A stretch of 64,000 bases of DNA. It comes from Paenibacillus sp. JJ-223 (GTDB taxonomy: Bacteria; Bacillota; Bacilli; Paenibacillales; Paenibacillaceae). Both the position numbers and the translations under genes were made by a program. The notes beneath the pieces were generated by a model that searched no databases, was not told where the DNA came from, and was given only the letters and a program-made list of their open reading frames with translations. The stretch spans positions 27,446 through 91,445 of the forward strand of contig NZ_CAKMMP010000012.1 of assembly GCF_927798175.1 (NCBI RefSeq), written 5' to 3'. Below are positions 1 to 8,809 of this stretch, piece by piece (positions within the stretch are counted from its first letter, which is position 1; the number at the start of each line of letters is the position of its first letter).

Positions 1-591
1 GTCCGGGCGTCGCCTCGTGGTAGGCGGCACCGGTACGCGCCGTACGTGCCGGCGGCTTCGCTTGCCATTCTGCGGCGCGAATGGCAGGAAGGGCGCGCTC
101 CCGTGCATTGGGAGCGCCTGGCGCGGCCGCTGCTGCACATCGCGGCCACGCGCCGTGCCTCCGAGCTGGCGCGCATCGCCGAGGTCACGGAAGGCCTCGA
201 ACACCGGTTGGGCCGTGCCCTGGCCCAACTGCCGGAGCCCAGCGTCGAAGCGCTGCTGGCCGCCCTCAAAACCAAACGTTATACGCGCACCAAGCTGCAG
301 CGCATGCTTACCCATGTGCTGCTCAATCACGGCAAGGAAGAGCTGTCGCCCATGTCGTTATCCGAAGGTCCGGGTTATCTGCGCGTGCTCGGTTTCAATG
401 CCACTGGCCAAACGTTATTAAAACAAATGAAAAAAACGGCCTCCTTGCCTGTGGTCATGAAACCTTCCGGCTTCACGCACCCTCACCTGGAAATGGATAT
501 CCAAGCACAGGCCGCATATGCCCTTGCATATGAACAGACAAGCTCCCGCATGATGTTCAGCGATTTTTTCGAGCCACCGGTAAGGCTGTAA
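1..591 (+). CDS. tmcAL: TmcAL (YlbM), tRNA(Met) cytidine acetate ligase, C-terminal part
   Basis: The reading frame is open from the first base of the window, so the gene is cut at its 5' end and only about 196 C-terminal residues are visible. In Bacillota this family acetylates the wobble cytidine (C34) of elongator tRNA-Met using acetate and ATP. The visible part has the helical C-terminal region typical of the family (RYTRTKLQRMLTHVLL, then a conserved PGYLRVLGFN stretch); the nucleotidyltransferase-like N-terminal half lies outside the window. The gene lies next to sepM, ylbJ, coaD and rsmD, the same neighbours as ylbM in Bacillus. It is convergent with sepM. Identity rests on the C-terminal sequence plus synteny. 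Confidence 0.85.
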   Translation, partial: VRASPRGRRHRYAPYVPAASLAILRREWQEGRAPVHWERLARPLLHIAATRRASELARIAEVTEGLEHRLGRALAQLPEPSVEALLAALKTKRYTRTKLQRMLTHVLLNHGKEELSPMSLSEGPGYLRVLGFNATGQTLLKQMKKTASLPVVMKPSGFTHPHLEMDIQAQAAYALAYEQTSSRMMFSDFFEPPVRL

Positions 592-640
592 TCCATCATG
601 AAATCCGAAACATATATGCTTCTATTGAGCTGCAATGACA

Positions 641-678
641 AAAAGGCTCGCAGTCATTCGTATGATTGCGGGCCTTCA
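641..678 (+). terminator. Probable terminator of tmcAL
   Basis: About 50 bases after the tmcAL stop there is a long imperfect hairpin. Arms around 643-655 and 662-676 pair (aaggctcgcagtcat with atgattgcgggcctt). The T-run after the stem is short, so termination efficiency is uncertain. Confidence 0.5.
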
Positions 679-807
679 TTGGTTCATTGACACCATTGCT
701 GCTTGGTCATGGTTCACTTACTTACTTCGTAGTCTATTAGCCATTTGATCACACTGCCCCATCAGCCATTTGATCATTTTCAGTTTTGGACACTAGTCAT
801 TGGTTAT

Positions 808-1036
808 TATATAGGTTGAACCAAAGATTTTTACACAGAGACACTACGCGGTCAGAACCATCTTCCGATCGCTGTTATCCCCAGATTTTTTGAATCCCTT
901 TAGTTAAGGGGAAAATCTGGTGATAAGCCTATGCTTCCGAAGCAGCTTTCTTTCAGAAAGCTTTTAGACCGCTTCGCTTCTCCAGATTCTTTCTGCCCTC
1001 TTCGTTATCGTGTAAATTTCCGGTTCAATCTATATA
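808..1036 (+). repeat. MITE-like intergenic repeat, copy 1
   Basis: Ends carry imperfect terminal inverted repeats: tatataggttgaacc at 808-822 and ggttcaatctatata at 1022-1036. Inside is a strong stem-loop at 875-926 (ttatccccagatttt pairs with aaaatctggtgataa). The core gtcagaaccatcttccgatc at 851-870 is shared with the copy at 12042-12238 and, in weaker form, with copies near 24250, 48470 and 62390. Relative to copy 2 this copy holds an extra small hairpin (about 932-965). No transposase is encoded. Confidence 0.8.
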
Positions 1037-1078
1037 GTCATTCGTCATTCGTTATTCGTTATCAGTCATCCCGAGCTC

Positions 1079-1260
1079 TTACGAACCTGACACACCTTAT
1101 TTCGCCATATTTCGCGTAATTCTGTGGCTTACGAACCTGACGCACCTTATTTCAGCATTTTAGCTGCATTTCAGCTCATTTCGTCACGATTAGCGTGCCT
1201 GAAGTTCGTTACAGATTCAACCCACGATCAGCTCCCGATAACGTGCCTAGGGTTCGTTAG
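1079..1260. repeat. Two direct repeats facing two inverted partial copies
   Basis: A 25-base unit starting ttacgaacctgacacacc occurs at 1079-1103 and, with one change, at 1129-1153 (period 50). Inverted partial matches follow at 1193-1211 (gcgtgcctgaagttcgtta) and 1240-1260 (aacgtgcctagggttcgtt). The four units could fold into one long cruciform or nested RNA hairpin. Function unknown. Confidence 0.65.
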
Positions 1261-1538
1261 AAATGAATAACGCCATCGACCTCCAGCGCATCATACTACA
1301 TTCCAGGGCAAAAATCGGCGCACAATATGCCAAACGAGGCAGATAAGGTCTCTGAGGAGGGGATATTTCGTCCTACCTGCGCACAGTAAAGGCTGCCGTA
1401 ATGCATGAACCATTCCGCTGCGTTCAGACGCTTGTATAACTTGCTCTGTGCCGCAAATCGTCCCAGGCCATTCTCGATCTCAGCCCGGCATGTCCCTCTT
1501 TTAACGCAGTTTCGCGTCCCTTGGCACCTTGGAAAACC

Positions 1539-1588
1539 AAAAAGAGCGACCAGGTCAGGCAGCAGCCTGCTCCTTGATCGCTCTTTTT
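1539..1588 (-). terminator. Terminator downstream of sepM (possibly bidirectional)
   Basis: The arms aaaaagagcga (1539-1549) and tcgctcttttt (1578-1588) are perfectly complementary and end in runs of A/T on both sides. It lies about 90 bases past the sepM stop and could also stop plus-strand transcripts. Confidence 0.8.
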
Positions 1589-1680
1589 GCTGAAACGGGA
1601 ATACACCCAAATGATCTATCGAAGTGAAATTAGCCTAATCAGGTTATTTTCCCGACACCGTCCATCTGCGGAACATGATT

Positions 1681-2721
1681 TTACGATTTCACGGTCAATG
1701 TCTTCAAATAAGCCAATGCATCGTCTACCGTGCTCACGGGAACGATTTTCATTTTGCTGCCAATCTGCTCGGCTTTGGCCGCAGCATCCTTATAATTGTC
1801 CTGCGGGACAAAGAAAACCTCCGCATTTTTCCGGTCGGCGGCCACGATTTTGTGCACGACCCCGCCGATCGGGCCAACAACGCCGTCCTTCGTGATCGTA
1901 CCCGTCCCGGCAATCCGGTGTCCATGGGTGAGGTCCCCTTGGGTCAACTGGTTGTAAATTTCCAGCGTAAACATCAAACCAGCGGATGGACCGCCCACCC
2001 GGGTATCCGTAAACGTGATTTGTTTGCTGGAATCTTCCGGTTTGACCTTTTGCACGGTGCCGATCATCACGCCGAGCCCTGGCCGGGTTTCCCCGGTTTT
2101 GCTGTCCTTTACTTCCACCAGCTTCACGTCCCGGCTAATCGTCTCGCCGCCCCGTTCCAACTGCATTTCAACCGTGTCACCGACCTTCAGGTTTTTGAGT
2201 TGAGCCGAGAGCACCGTGTTGTCCGGGGTCGCCGTTCCGTTTACACCCAAGATGATGTCTCCCGGCGCGATGTCCCCCTGCGGTTTTGGATCTTCCGATA
2301 AACCGAACACAAATATATGCTCCGGTACGATGGCATATTTGATTCCTGCCTTCTCGTACGCGGCTTCCATGGCAGAAGACTGCGAATCGCTCATGAACCA
2401 TACTTGCTCCGCCGAATATTCGGCCTCCGTTTTGCCCCGCAACCGATCTTCTTTCTTATCGATCTCGGCATTTTTGTTAAACAACGAGGCGCCAAGCAAA
2501 AACACGTTGGCATACGTGGCCGATACCGTCGTCATCATAAATGTCCCGCGTTCTTCGCTGTCCCCGTCCTTCACGGTGACCATGGGTTTGACCTCATCCG
2601 CGCTGCCGGGCATGTAAATGATGTACGGCGTCGGCATGTACACCGTTACGTAAACGATCAGAGCGACCACGATCACGAAGATCGAAACTCTGAAACCGCC
2701 CGATTTCCGAATCCGATTCAT
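1681..2721 (-). CDS. sepM: SepM/YlbL-family PDZ-Lon serine protease
   Basis: A 346-residue membrane-anchored protease. It has one N-terminal membrane segment (about residues 11-29), a PDZ-like region (about 125-205, with GDIILGVNG) and a C-terminal Lon-type proteolytic domain. The Lon catalytic dyad is visible: Ser246 in GGPSAG and Lys291 in GVVHKIVAA. Streptococcal SepM processes the competence peptide CSP, and Bacillus YlbL is a DNA-damage checkpoint-recovery protease that degrades the division inhibitor YneA. The active site should face outside the membrane. The start at 2721 has a GGGGGTG ribosome binding site 4 bases upstream. Order and orientation relative to tmcAL, ylbJ and coaD match the Bacillus ylb region. 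Confidence 0.93.
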   Translation of the reverse strand: MNRIRKSGGFRVSIFVIVVALIVYVTVYMPTPYIIYMPGSADEVKPMVTVKDGDSEERGTFMMTTVSATYANVFLLGASLFNKNAEIDKKEDRLRGKTEAEYSAEQVWFMSDSQSSAMEAAYEKAGIKYAIVPEHIFVFGLSEDPKPQGDIAPGDIILGVNGTATPDNTVLSAQLKNLKVGDTVEMQLERGGETISRDVKLVEVKDSKTGETRPGLGVMIGTVQKVKPEDSSKQITFTDTRVGGPSAGLMFTLEIYNQLTQGDLTHGHRIAGTGTITKDGVVGPIGGVVHKIVAADRKNAEVFFVPQDNYKDAAAKAEQIGSKMKIVPVSTVDDALAYLKTLTVKS

Positions 2722-2930
2722 TGCACACCCCCGTTCTTAACGTTTGCTACGATATTTATTAGTCTAACACCCTCATGCTCCAGCATACAATGGTACAGGC
2801 CGGGTAGGCCGCCCTTGCTTTGCCGCCTGTCCGGCCAAGGCCGAATCGTCCTGCGGACGCCATTCGGCCGTCCACCCCGGAAGCAAACGCGTTTGAAAGC
2901 AAACGCCTATTATCATATTGAGGTGAACCG

Positions 2931-4253
2931 ATGATAATGCAGACCCAGGCCGCCCGATCCGGCCCATTACGTACCATACTTATGAGCACAGGTGCTTTAT
3001 TGCTGGTTGTCGCCGTTGTCCTCTCGCCCAAACAAGCCTTCGACGCTTCCATTCAGGGACTGGACATTTGGTGGAAACTGATTTTCCCCTCCATGCTGCC
3101 GTTCCTGATGTTATCTCAAATGCTGCATGCCTTCGGTTTTACCGCTGCCCTTGGCGTACTGTTCGAGCCGTTGATGAAAACATGCTTTCGTCTCCCCGGC
3201 CAGGCCGGTCTTGTTTTTGCCTTTGGCATGATCGGCGGATTCCCGGCAGGCGCAGATATGACGGCAAGGCTTGCGGAAGAGGGAAAATTAACCGACAGGC
3301 AGGCCGCAGCGCTTGCGTCATTCGCCCATTTCGCCAATCCGATGGTCATTGTATTGGTGATCGGAGCCGTATTTCTTCAGCAGCCGGCTGCCGGATATTT
3401 TCTGCTGCTCGTCCACTGGTTTAGCGCCTGGATCACGGCCATCCTCTTAAGCCGATTAACTCCGATGGCGACCAGTCAGGAAGCATCGTCTCCACAGACA
3501 ACGCCGCCGCAGCACAGCCATAAAGGACCGATCGGGTCCAAAAACAGGACAGCCTCTCAGACTGCCCCAAGCTCCCTCCATCCACCAAGAAACCTCCTTC
3601 GCCGAATGCTGAATGCAGCCCGGGAGGCGCACCTTCTCGACGGCCGTTCATTCGGCAAACTGCTTGGCGATACCGTATCTCAGGCTGTGCAAACCTTGAT
3701 GATGACGGGAGGTTACATCATTGTTTTTGCTGTTCTGATCCGCCTGCTCGGCTTGTTCCTGACGCCCGGCTCCCCGGTCGCGATGTGGCCCGCTTTTCTT
3801 GAGATGCACCTGGGCGTATACCATTTAAGCAAATCCCATCTGGATCAAGTCATGCTCATTGCCTTGACCGCTGCCGTTCTCGGCTGGGGAGGGCTTTGTT
3901 CTCACCTGCAGGTGTTCGCAGCATTGAAATCCATTTCCATGACGAAAGGCAACCTGTTCCGTTTTGCGGCAGCCCGCGTCCTTCATGGGCTCATTGCTTT
4001 TGGTGCTTCACTGCTGCTCTGGACGCCGTTTGCCCGATACCTCCCGGGAGTACAAGCAACCTTCCACCCTTATGCAAATGCCGATGGTGCGGACTGGTTC
4101 CAAGGATACTCGCTGTTTCGGCATTACGCCGACGGACCTTACACCTTGTGGCATGCTGTTCCGGCGGCACTTGTCATTTGGTCCGTTTTACTGTTCGCTA
4201 TGGCCGTCCTGTCAGGACTGCTCCTGTGGATCAATCGCCGCGTTTCTCCCTGA
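2931..4253 (+). CDS. ylbJ: YlbJ, sporulation integral membrane protein (nucleoside-recognition fold)
   Basis: A 440-residue protein with many hydrophobic segments and two glycine-rich gate motifs (FGMIGGFPAGADM near residue 100 and GWGGLCSHLQ near 320) typical of the nucleoside recognition/gate family. In Bacillus ylbJ is sporulation-controlled and needed for full spore heat resistance; its transported substrate is not firmly known. The ATG at 2931 follows a GAGGTG site by about 5 bases; the ATG at 2937 is an alternative. The stop lies 23 bases inside the 3' end of convergent coaD. The hydrophilic stretch at about residues 180-225 is rich in Ser, Thr and Pro and is probably a loop. Confidence 0.9.
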   Translation: MIMQTQAARSGPLRTILMSTGALLLVVAVVLSPKQAFDASIQGLDIWWKLIFPSMLPFLMLSQMLHAFGFTAALGVLFEPLMKTCFRLPGQAGLVFAFGMIGGFPAGADMTARLAEEGKLTDRQAAALASFAHFANPMVIVLVIGAVFLQQPAAGYFLLLVHWFSAWITAILLSRLTPMATSQEASSPQTTPPQHSHKGPIGSKNRTASQTAPSSLHPPRNLLRRMLNAAREAHLLDGRSFGKLLGDTVSQAVQTLMMTGGYIIVFAVLIRLLGLFLTPGSPVAMWPAFLEMHLGVYHLSKSHLDQVMLIALTAAVLGWGGLCSHLQVFAALKSISMTKGNLFRFAAARVLHGLIAFGASLLLWTPFARYLPGVQATFHPYANADGADWFQGYSLFRHYADGPYTLWHAVPAALVIWSVLLFAMAVLSGLLLWINRRVSP

Positions 4254-4746
4254 TCTTGCGTCGCAGCGCGATCTCTACTTCAGGCGACACAAGGTCGGTC
4301 ACATCCCCTTCGTAATGGGCGATTTCCTTGACGATGCTGGAGCTTAAATACGAATATTTGGGATTCGTCATCATAAAAATCGTTTCCGCATCCGGGTTCA
4401 ATTTGCGGTTCGTGGAAGCGATCTGCAGTTCGTATTCGAAATCGGTCACCGAGCGCACGCCGCGAACGATAGCCTGGGCATTCTTTTCCCGCACATAATT
4501 CGCCGTCAGGTCACGGAACGTATCCACTTCCACATTGGGCAGATGAGCCGTAACTTCGGCAATCAGATCCGTGCGCTCTTCAACGGTGAAAAGCGGATTT
4601 TTGCTCATATTGTTCAGAACGGCCACAATGACGCGATCAAACTGCTTGGAAGCCCGCTCGATAATATCGAGATGTCCCATCGTCACGGGATCGAAGCTCC
4701 CGGGATATACCGCAATCCGTTCGCCATTTGTTTTCGCGTTAGTCAT
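4231..4746 (-). CDS. coaD: CoaD, phosphopantetheine adenylyltransferase
   Basis: 171 residues, the usual length. It transfers AMP from ATP to 4'-phosphopantetheine, the penultimate step of coenzyme A synthesis. The nucleotidyltransferase motif TxGH is present (GSFDPVTMGH, residues 16-25), as are the RGVR segment and the late SSS motif (YSYLSSSIVKE). I chose the ATG at 4744-4746 rather than the upstream-extended frame because homology starts there and the ATG overlaps the rsmD stop (ATGACTAA), a classic coupled start. It is the second gene of an rsmD-coaD operon and converges on ylbJ with a 23-base overlap. Confidence 0.97.
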   Translation of the reverse strand: MTNAKTNGERIAVYPGSFDPVTMGHLDIIERASKQFDRVIVAVLNNMSKNPLFTVEERTDLIAEVTAHLPNVEVDTFRDLTANYVREKNAQAIVRGVRSVTDFEYELQIASTNRKLNPDAETIFMMTNPKYSYLSSSIVKEIAHYEGDVTDLVSPEVEIALRRKIREKRGD

Positions 4747-5344
4747 GAGGTTGTGCCTCCTCTGTGATGTCCTCTTTCGTTTCCGCCTCGTTCGGCTCAT
4801 AACGGTAGATGGAAACCGCCGTTTCGCCGTAAACCGATTTGCGCGTCTGTTCAAACGGGCCGAACTGCTCCGGATATTCATACTTGGATTCGTATTCGAG
4901 CACAATCGTCGCTTCCGGCTCCAGCAGCTCCAGATCATGCATCGTCTGCATCAGCTCGTCCCCGTTTTTCATGCGGTAAGGCGGATCCAGGAATACGAGA
5001 TCAAACCGCGTGCCGCGCTTTGCCAGCGCTTTGAGCGCACGCCCCGCATCATTACGGTATACGGCGGCTTGATCCTCCAGTTTGGTTGCCTTTAGATTGG
5101 CGCGAATCGTTTCAATGCTCTTCGGTTCCAAATCAACAAAAACAGCCTTGTCCACGCCGCGGCTAAGCGCCTCGATGCCGAGACCCCCACTGCCCGCAAA
5201 CAGATCCAACGCTGTTCCTCCATCAAAATAAGGTCCAATCATGCTAAACAACGCTTCCTTCACCTTGTCGGTCGTCGGTCGCGTTCCCGTGCCGGGAACA
5301 GCCTTCAACGGCCTTCCTTTGGCACTTCCCGATACCACTCTCAC
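4739..5344 (-). CDS. rsmD: RsmD, 16S rRNA (guanine(966)-N2)-methyltransferase
   Basis: 201 residues. It methylates N2 of G966 in 16S rRNA (E. coli numbering). The SAM-binding motif is LDLFAGSGGLG (residues 46-56) and the catalytic N6/N2-type motif is DPPY (120-123). The start is GTG at 5342-5344 with AAAGGTGA seven bases upstream. The C-terminal tail is acidic and poorly conserved. The gene overlaps coaD by 8 bases and the two are almost certainly co-transcribed, as in most Bacillota. Confidence 0.96.
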   Translation of the reverse strand: MRVVSGSAKGRPLKAVPGTGTRPTTDKVKEALFSMIGPYFDGGTALDLFAGSGGLGIEALSRGVDKAVFVDLEPKSIETIRANLKATKLEDQAAVYRNDAGRALKALAKRGTRFDLVFLDPPYRMKNGDELMQTMHDLELLEPEATIVLEYESKYEYPEQFGPFEQTRKSVYGETAVSIYRYEPNEAETKEDITEEAQPHD

Positions 5345-5753
5345 TGACGAGTCACCTTTTCTCTATGTAAGTTTAATGATAAAGCTATCGTACCACACTC
5401 GGGAACGGTTTGAAAAATAAAAGGCCCGTCTTCTGGACAGGCAAAAAAAGTGAAACTCATTTTGGCAATGCATGTATAAAATGTCCCTGTTCCGGCCATT
5501 CTATAATTATCGACATCAAAAGTGTCGTAGACAACCGCGGAGAAGACTTACGTTTCCCCATAAGCTCTTCGTCCGGTTTCTCCTCTCCCATGAAAGGGGC
5601 TCTCGAAAGAGGGCCCCGAATTTGTTTTTATAATCCCTTATATGACAAGGGTTTTCCCGTTTTTCTTTATTGCTGAATTCCTGTTCAATGCCGAGTTGCT
5701 GACGAATTGTTGACGAAAACGTAAAATCGGCTTTTTTCGATTTTCACCGTCCA
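5345..5753. other. 409-base intergenic region between rsmD and secA2
   Basis: It holds the rsmD promoter region near 5345-5400 and a GC-rich hairpin at 5596-5617 that may end secA2 transcripts. The open frame 5410-5676 has no ribosome binding site and no recognisable product. Confidence 0.5.
5596..5617. terminator. GC-rich hairpin downstream of secA2
   Basis: The stem ggggctct / agagggcccc encloses a CGAA tetraloop. On the plus strand it is followed by an A/T-rich stretch (gaatttgttttta), but in the secA2 direction the T-run is weak, so its direction of action is uncertain. Confidence 0.5.
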
Positions 5754-8042
5754 TCAATATTTCGACAGCCTGTATACCGGCCACAGCACCAGCCTCAAAA
5801 TCTTGCGGCCCAAATACGCGAATACGGTCGTTCCGGTCCATGAGCTGCGCTTATTCTGGATGTATTGATCGTTGATCATATAGGTTCGGGTAGAGGCAGG
5901 GCTTTTCAGACCGAGCCTTTCCCACTCCGCCGGATCATTTGAACCCGCGAGCCTGCGAAGCATATTCGCAGACTCCTGATTGATTTTAGCCGGAATTTGC
6001 TCGTAAGCCTGGGTGATTTGGGTGTGGAATTCGTCGATTGGATTGCGGCTGGCAATGCTCTCCAAGTGGATGCTTTCGCGAAGGTAAGAAACGTATGCCA
6101 GATGCTCGGCCCAGAACTCGTCGATATAAAAAAGCCGTACCCGCTGCTCCGAAGGGCTCATCGGCAGCTCGCCTTTCAAAATGCGGAGCCGCTCCGCGTA
6201 TAACATTCGCCTCTGATCCTCCACCATATCCGAATAAGCGTTCAGTTCCTGCTGGATATCGAAGTTCTGGCCCATAATCACGCGCTGAATATGGGTAATT
6301 TGGCTGCGGAGCGCCGGATCTTCAAGGGCCTCATCCTGCCTGGGAACGCGAACTGCTTTATGGGTGCCGAAGCGAAGCAATAACTCGTCTTCCAGGCTTA
6401 TATAAAATACGGAAGCTCCCGGGTCGCCCTGGCGGCCGGAACGTCCGCGCAGCTGGTCGTCAATTCGCACGCTTTCGTTCACATGCGTACCCATCACGTA
6501 CAACCCGCCCAGCTTGGCGACCACTTCGGCCTGTGCAGGATCGCCGCCGCCGAGCCGAATGTCGACGCCGCGTCCCGCCATATTCGTAGACACCGTTACG
6601 GCGCCGATTTCTCCCGCTTTGGCGATGATTTCGGCTTCTTTCGCATCGTTTTTCGCATTCAGAACATGGCATGGCACGCCGGCAACCGCCAGCGCCTCGG
6701 CCAGCATGTCAGACTCCTCGACGCTTGATGTACCCACAAGAATAGGGCGTCCCACCCTATGGACAGACGTGATTTCTTGTACAAGCGCCTTATATTTGGC
6801 TTCTTTATGGGTATAAATCCGGTGCGGGTGGTCAATCCGGATGTTTGGTCGATGCGGCGGAATTTGCACGACCCGCAGCGCATAAATATCTTTGAACTCC
6901 ATTGCGGAAGCGTACGCTGTAGCCGTCATGCCGCAAATGCCGGGATACAGGCTAATGAAGTGTTGAATGGTAATCGTCCCGAGAACTTTCCCGCCGGCTT
7001 TCCACTCCAGCCCTTCTTTGGCGGCAAGCGCGGCGTGCAGCCCGTCCGGCAAATACCTGTTCTCGGCCACACGGCCGGTATATTCTTCGATGAGCTCGAT
7101 TTCACCGTCCCGAACGATGTAATCGACGTCTTTTTTTAGTAACGACTCCACATGCAGCGCGCAATTCAATGACGTTAACAAATGGCTGTTACGGCTATCA
7201 TACAAATTACCGCATCCCAGCAGCAGTTCCGCTTTCGCAGCACCCGCATCATTCAAGTACACGTTCCGCCGGAACTCGTCGAAGTCGTAATGCTCTGCAG
7301 GCTGCAGCTGCCGGGCCACTTCTGCGAAAAGAATGCCCTCACTTTCGGAAACCTCCAAATCGCCGCTAATGACTAGCGGCACCCGCGCTTCATCAAGAAG
7401 CAGGGAGTCCGCCTCATCGACGATGACGTAGTGGAAAGGACGATGTACGGTATCGGCTTCGCTCATCGCGATCGTGTCCCGCAAATAATCGAATCCCGCC
7501 TCTTTAGCCGTAACATAGGTGATATCCTTGGCGTAGGCTTCCCGTTTCTCGAACAGGCTCATGCCTGCTTGGACCGAATTGACCGTTAACCCGAGGAAAC
7601 GATAGATCGGGCCCATCCACTCCGCATCCCGTTTTGCCAAGTAATCGTTAAACGTCAGCACATGAACGCCTTTGCCGGTCAACGCGTTTAGATAAGCAGG
7701 CATAACCGCAGACAGCGTTTTTCCTTCGCCGGTATGCTGCTCGATCAAAAATCTGTCGTGCAGAGCGATGGCAGCCATGATCTGCTCATCGTAAGGCTGT
7801 AATCCGAGCTTTCTCTGCGCCGCCTCGCACACTAACGCATAAGCATCGACAAGCAGCTCATCTAAAGGCGTGCCCGATTGTGCTTCTTTCTGCAGCCGGA
7901 GGGACTCCGCTTGAAGCTGCCCATCATCCCATGCATGTAAATTCCGGTTCCTGATAAGCTCCACTTGATCCCGGTAGAACTTCAACTTGTTCCGGGTAAC
8001 GCGGTCTTTGAGCTTTTGCATCAACTTGACGGCTGCATTCAT
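5754..8042 (-). CDS. secA2: SecA2-type preprotein translocase ATPase
   Basis: 762 residues, shorter than housekeeping SecA (about 830-840) and without the C-terminal zinc-binding SecB/lipid tail. Walker A is TGEGKT (104-109), the DEAD-like Walker B is VDEAD (208-212), and the helicase motif near QLRGRSGRQGDPG is intact. The C-terminal end is instead basic and hydrophobic (GRKILRLVLWPVYRLSKY), which might contact the membrane. SecA2 proteins export a small set of substrates such as S-layer proteins, autolysins or glycoproteins. No SecY2 or accessory Sec protein is nearby, so it probably works with the main SecYEG. The gene follows the ABC permease on the same strand after 41 bases, with AAGGAGGG upstream of its ATG, so co-transcription is possible. 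Confidence 0.88.
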   Translation of the reverse strand: MNAAVKLMQKLKDRVTRNKLKFYRDQVELIRNRNLHAWDDGQLQAESLRLQKEAQSGTPLDELLVDAYALVCEAAQRKLGLQPYDEQIMAAIALHDRFLIEQHTGEGKTLSAVMPAYLNALTGKGVHVLTFNDYLAKRDAEWMGPIYRFLGLTVNSVQAGMSLFEKREAYAKDITYVTAKEAGFDYLRDTIAMSEADTVHRPFHYVIVDEADSLLLDEARVPLVISGDLEVSESEGILFAEVARQLQPAEHYDFDEFRRNVYLNDAGAAKAELLLGCGNLYDSRNSHLLTSLNCALHVESLLKKDVDYIVRDGEIELIEEYTGRVAENRYLPDGLHAALAAKEGLEWKAGGKVLGTITIQHFISLYPGICGMTATAYASAMEFKDIYALRVVQIPPHRPNIRIDHPHRIYTHKEAKYKALVQEITSVHRVGRPILVGTSSVEESDMLAEALAVAGVPCHVLNAKNDAKEAEIIAKAGEIGAVTVSTNMAGRGVDIRLGGGDPAQAEVVAKLGGLYVMGTHVNESVRIDDQLRGRSGRQGDPGASVFYISLEDELLLRFGTHKAVRVPRQDEALEDPALRSQITHIQRVIMGQNFDIQQELNAYSDMVEDQRRMLYAERLRILKGELPMSPSEQRVRLFYIDEFWAEHLAYVSYLRESIHLESIASRNPIDEFHTQITQAYEQIPAKINQESANMLRRLAGSNDPAEWERLGLKSPASTRTYMINDQYIQNKRSSWTGTTVFAYLGRKILRLVLWPVYRLSKY

Positions 8043-8083
8043 CGGAAATGGATCCCTCCTTCGTAGAAATACGCGAATATACT

Positions 8084-8809
8084 CTACTCATCCTTTAATC
8101 TTCGTTGATACAAAACGACAGACACAATCGTTAATGCAACTGTCCATATCAAAATAATAAGGAGGGGTTTTAATACATCTCCCGTCGCAAAGCCTGTATC
8201 GCTTATACCCAGCAAATGCACCAGCTGACTGCTTGGAACATATTCCAGTACGTTGAAGATCGGATAATCATCCGCCAAAAATACACCCCATGGTGCCCCG
8301 GTGAATATGAACGCCACAGGAAGGATGGATAACGATGCATCCAGCAGTGTCTTGGAAAATAAGCCGCAGATCGTTCCGGCCGCGATGTATAGAATCATCG
8401 AAAGAATAACGGCCGCTGCAAAAGCCCATATACTAGCTGGCACAAAGCCGAATATATACGTAGAAACAGCCAGAACGACAGCAGACATGATAAAGACCAG
8501 ACTGCTTTTACCGATTAAAACGTCCAGGGCCGTGGCTGGAGTCATCATTAATGATCGTAAAGTGTTACGCTCCTTTTCTTCCGCAATCAAGCATGCTTGC
8601 GCGAAACAGGTCAGCAACACAAACGAAAGATTAAGAACGGTAGCGAAAGTTCCAGCCACGGAAGCTAAGGGCAAAGACGAGTCTACACCACGGATAAGAA
8701 GCGCGAGAATAATAGGGAAAATCAACATAATGGAGAGCGCATAATTGCGCGAAAACTCTTTGTAATCCTTCACAAATATCGCTCGGGCACGTTTTAATGA
8801 GATACTCAC
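8084..8809 (-). CDS. ABC-2 type transporter permease
   Basis: 241 residues with about six hydrophobic segments and an ABC-2 membrane-domain layout. A cytoplasmic loop after the second segment carries EEKERNTLRSLMMTPA, the typical ABC-2 coupling-helix region (EKERGTLE-like in relatives). It starts with GTG (8807-8809), overlapping the TGA of the ATPase gene by 4 bases; AGGAAGTG seven bases upstream is the ribosome binding site. The substrate is unknown: relatives export drugs, peptides or lipids. The partner ATPase and a LytTR regulator are directly upstream in one operon. Confidence 0.85.
   Translation of the reverse strand: MSISLKRARAIFVKDYKEFSRNYALSIMLIFPIILALLIRGVDSSLPLASVAGTFATVLNLSFVLLTCFAQACLIAEEKERNTLRSLMMTPATALDVLIGKSSLVFIMSAVVLAVSTYIFGFVPASIWAFAAAVILSMILYIAAGTICGLFSKTLLDASLSILPVAFIFTGAPWGVFLADDYPIFNVLEYVPSSQLVHLLGISDTGFATGDVLKPLLIILIWTVALTIVSVVLYQRRLKDE

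Larger units (their letters stand above)
592..1680. other. 1.1-kb gene-free, repeat-rich region between tmcAL and sepM
   Basis: No convincing gene. It holds, in order, the tmcAL terminator hairpin, a short direct repeat (agccatttgatca at 739-751 and 764-776), a terminal-inverted-repeat element (808-1036), a set of two direct and two inverted repeats (1079-1260) and a strong hairpin terminator (1539-1588). Open frames here, such as 1296-1610 on the minus strand, lack ribosome binding sites and recognisable sequence. Confidence 0.6.

Noticed and set aside
739..776. Two copies of agccatttgatca as a possible CRISPR-like array
   Set aside because: Only two 13-base copies with a 12-base gap; no array and no cas genes in the window.
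1296..1610. Minus-strand frame of 104 codons in the tmcAL-sepM gap
   Set aside because: It starts inside the terminator hairpin region, has no ribosome binding site, and its composition (many Arg, Cys, Ser) is typical of chance frames.
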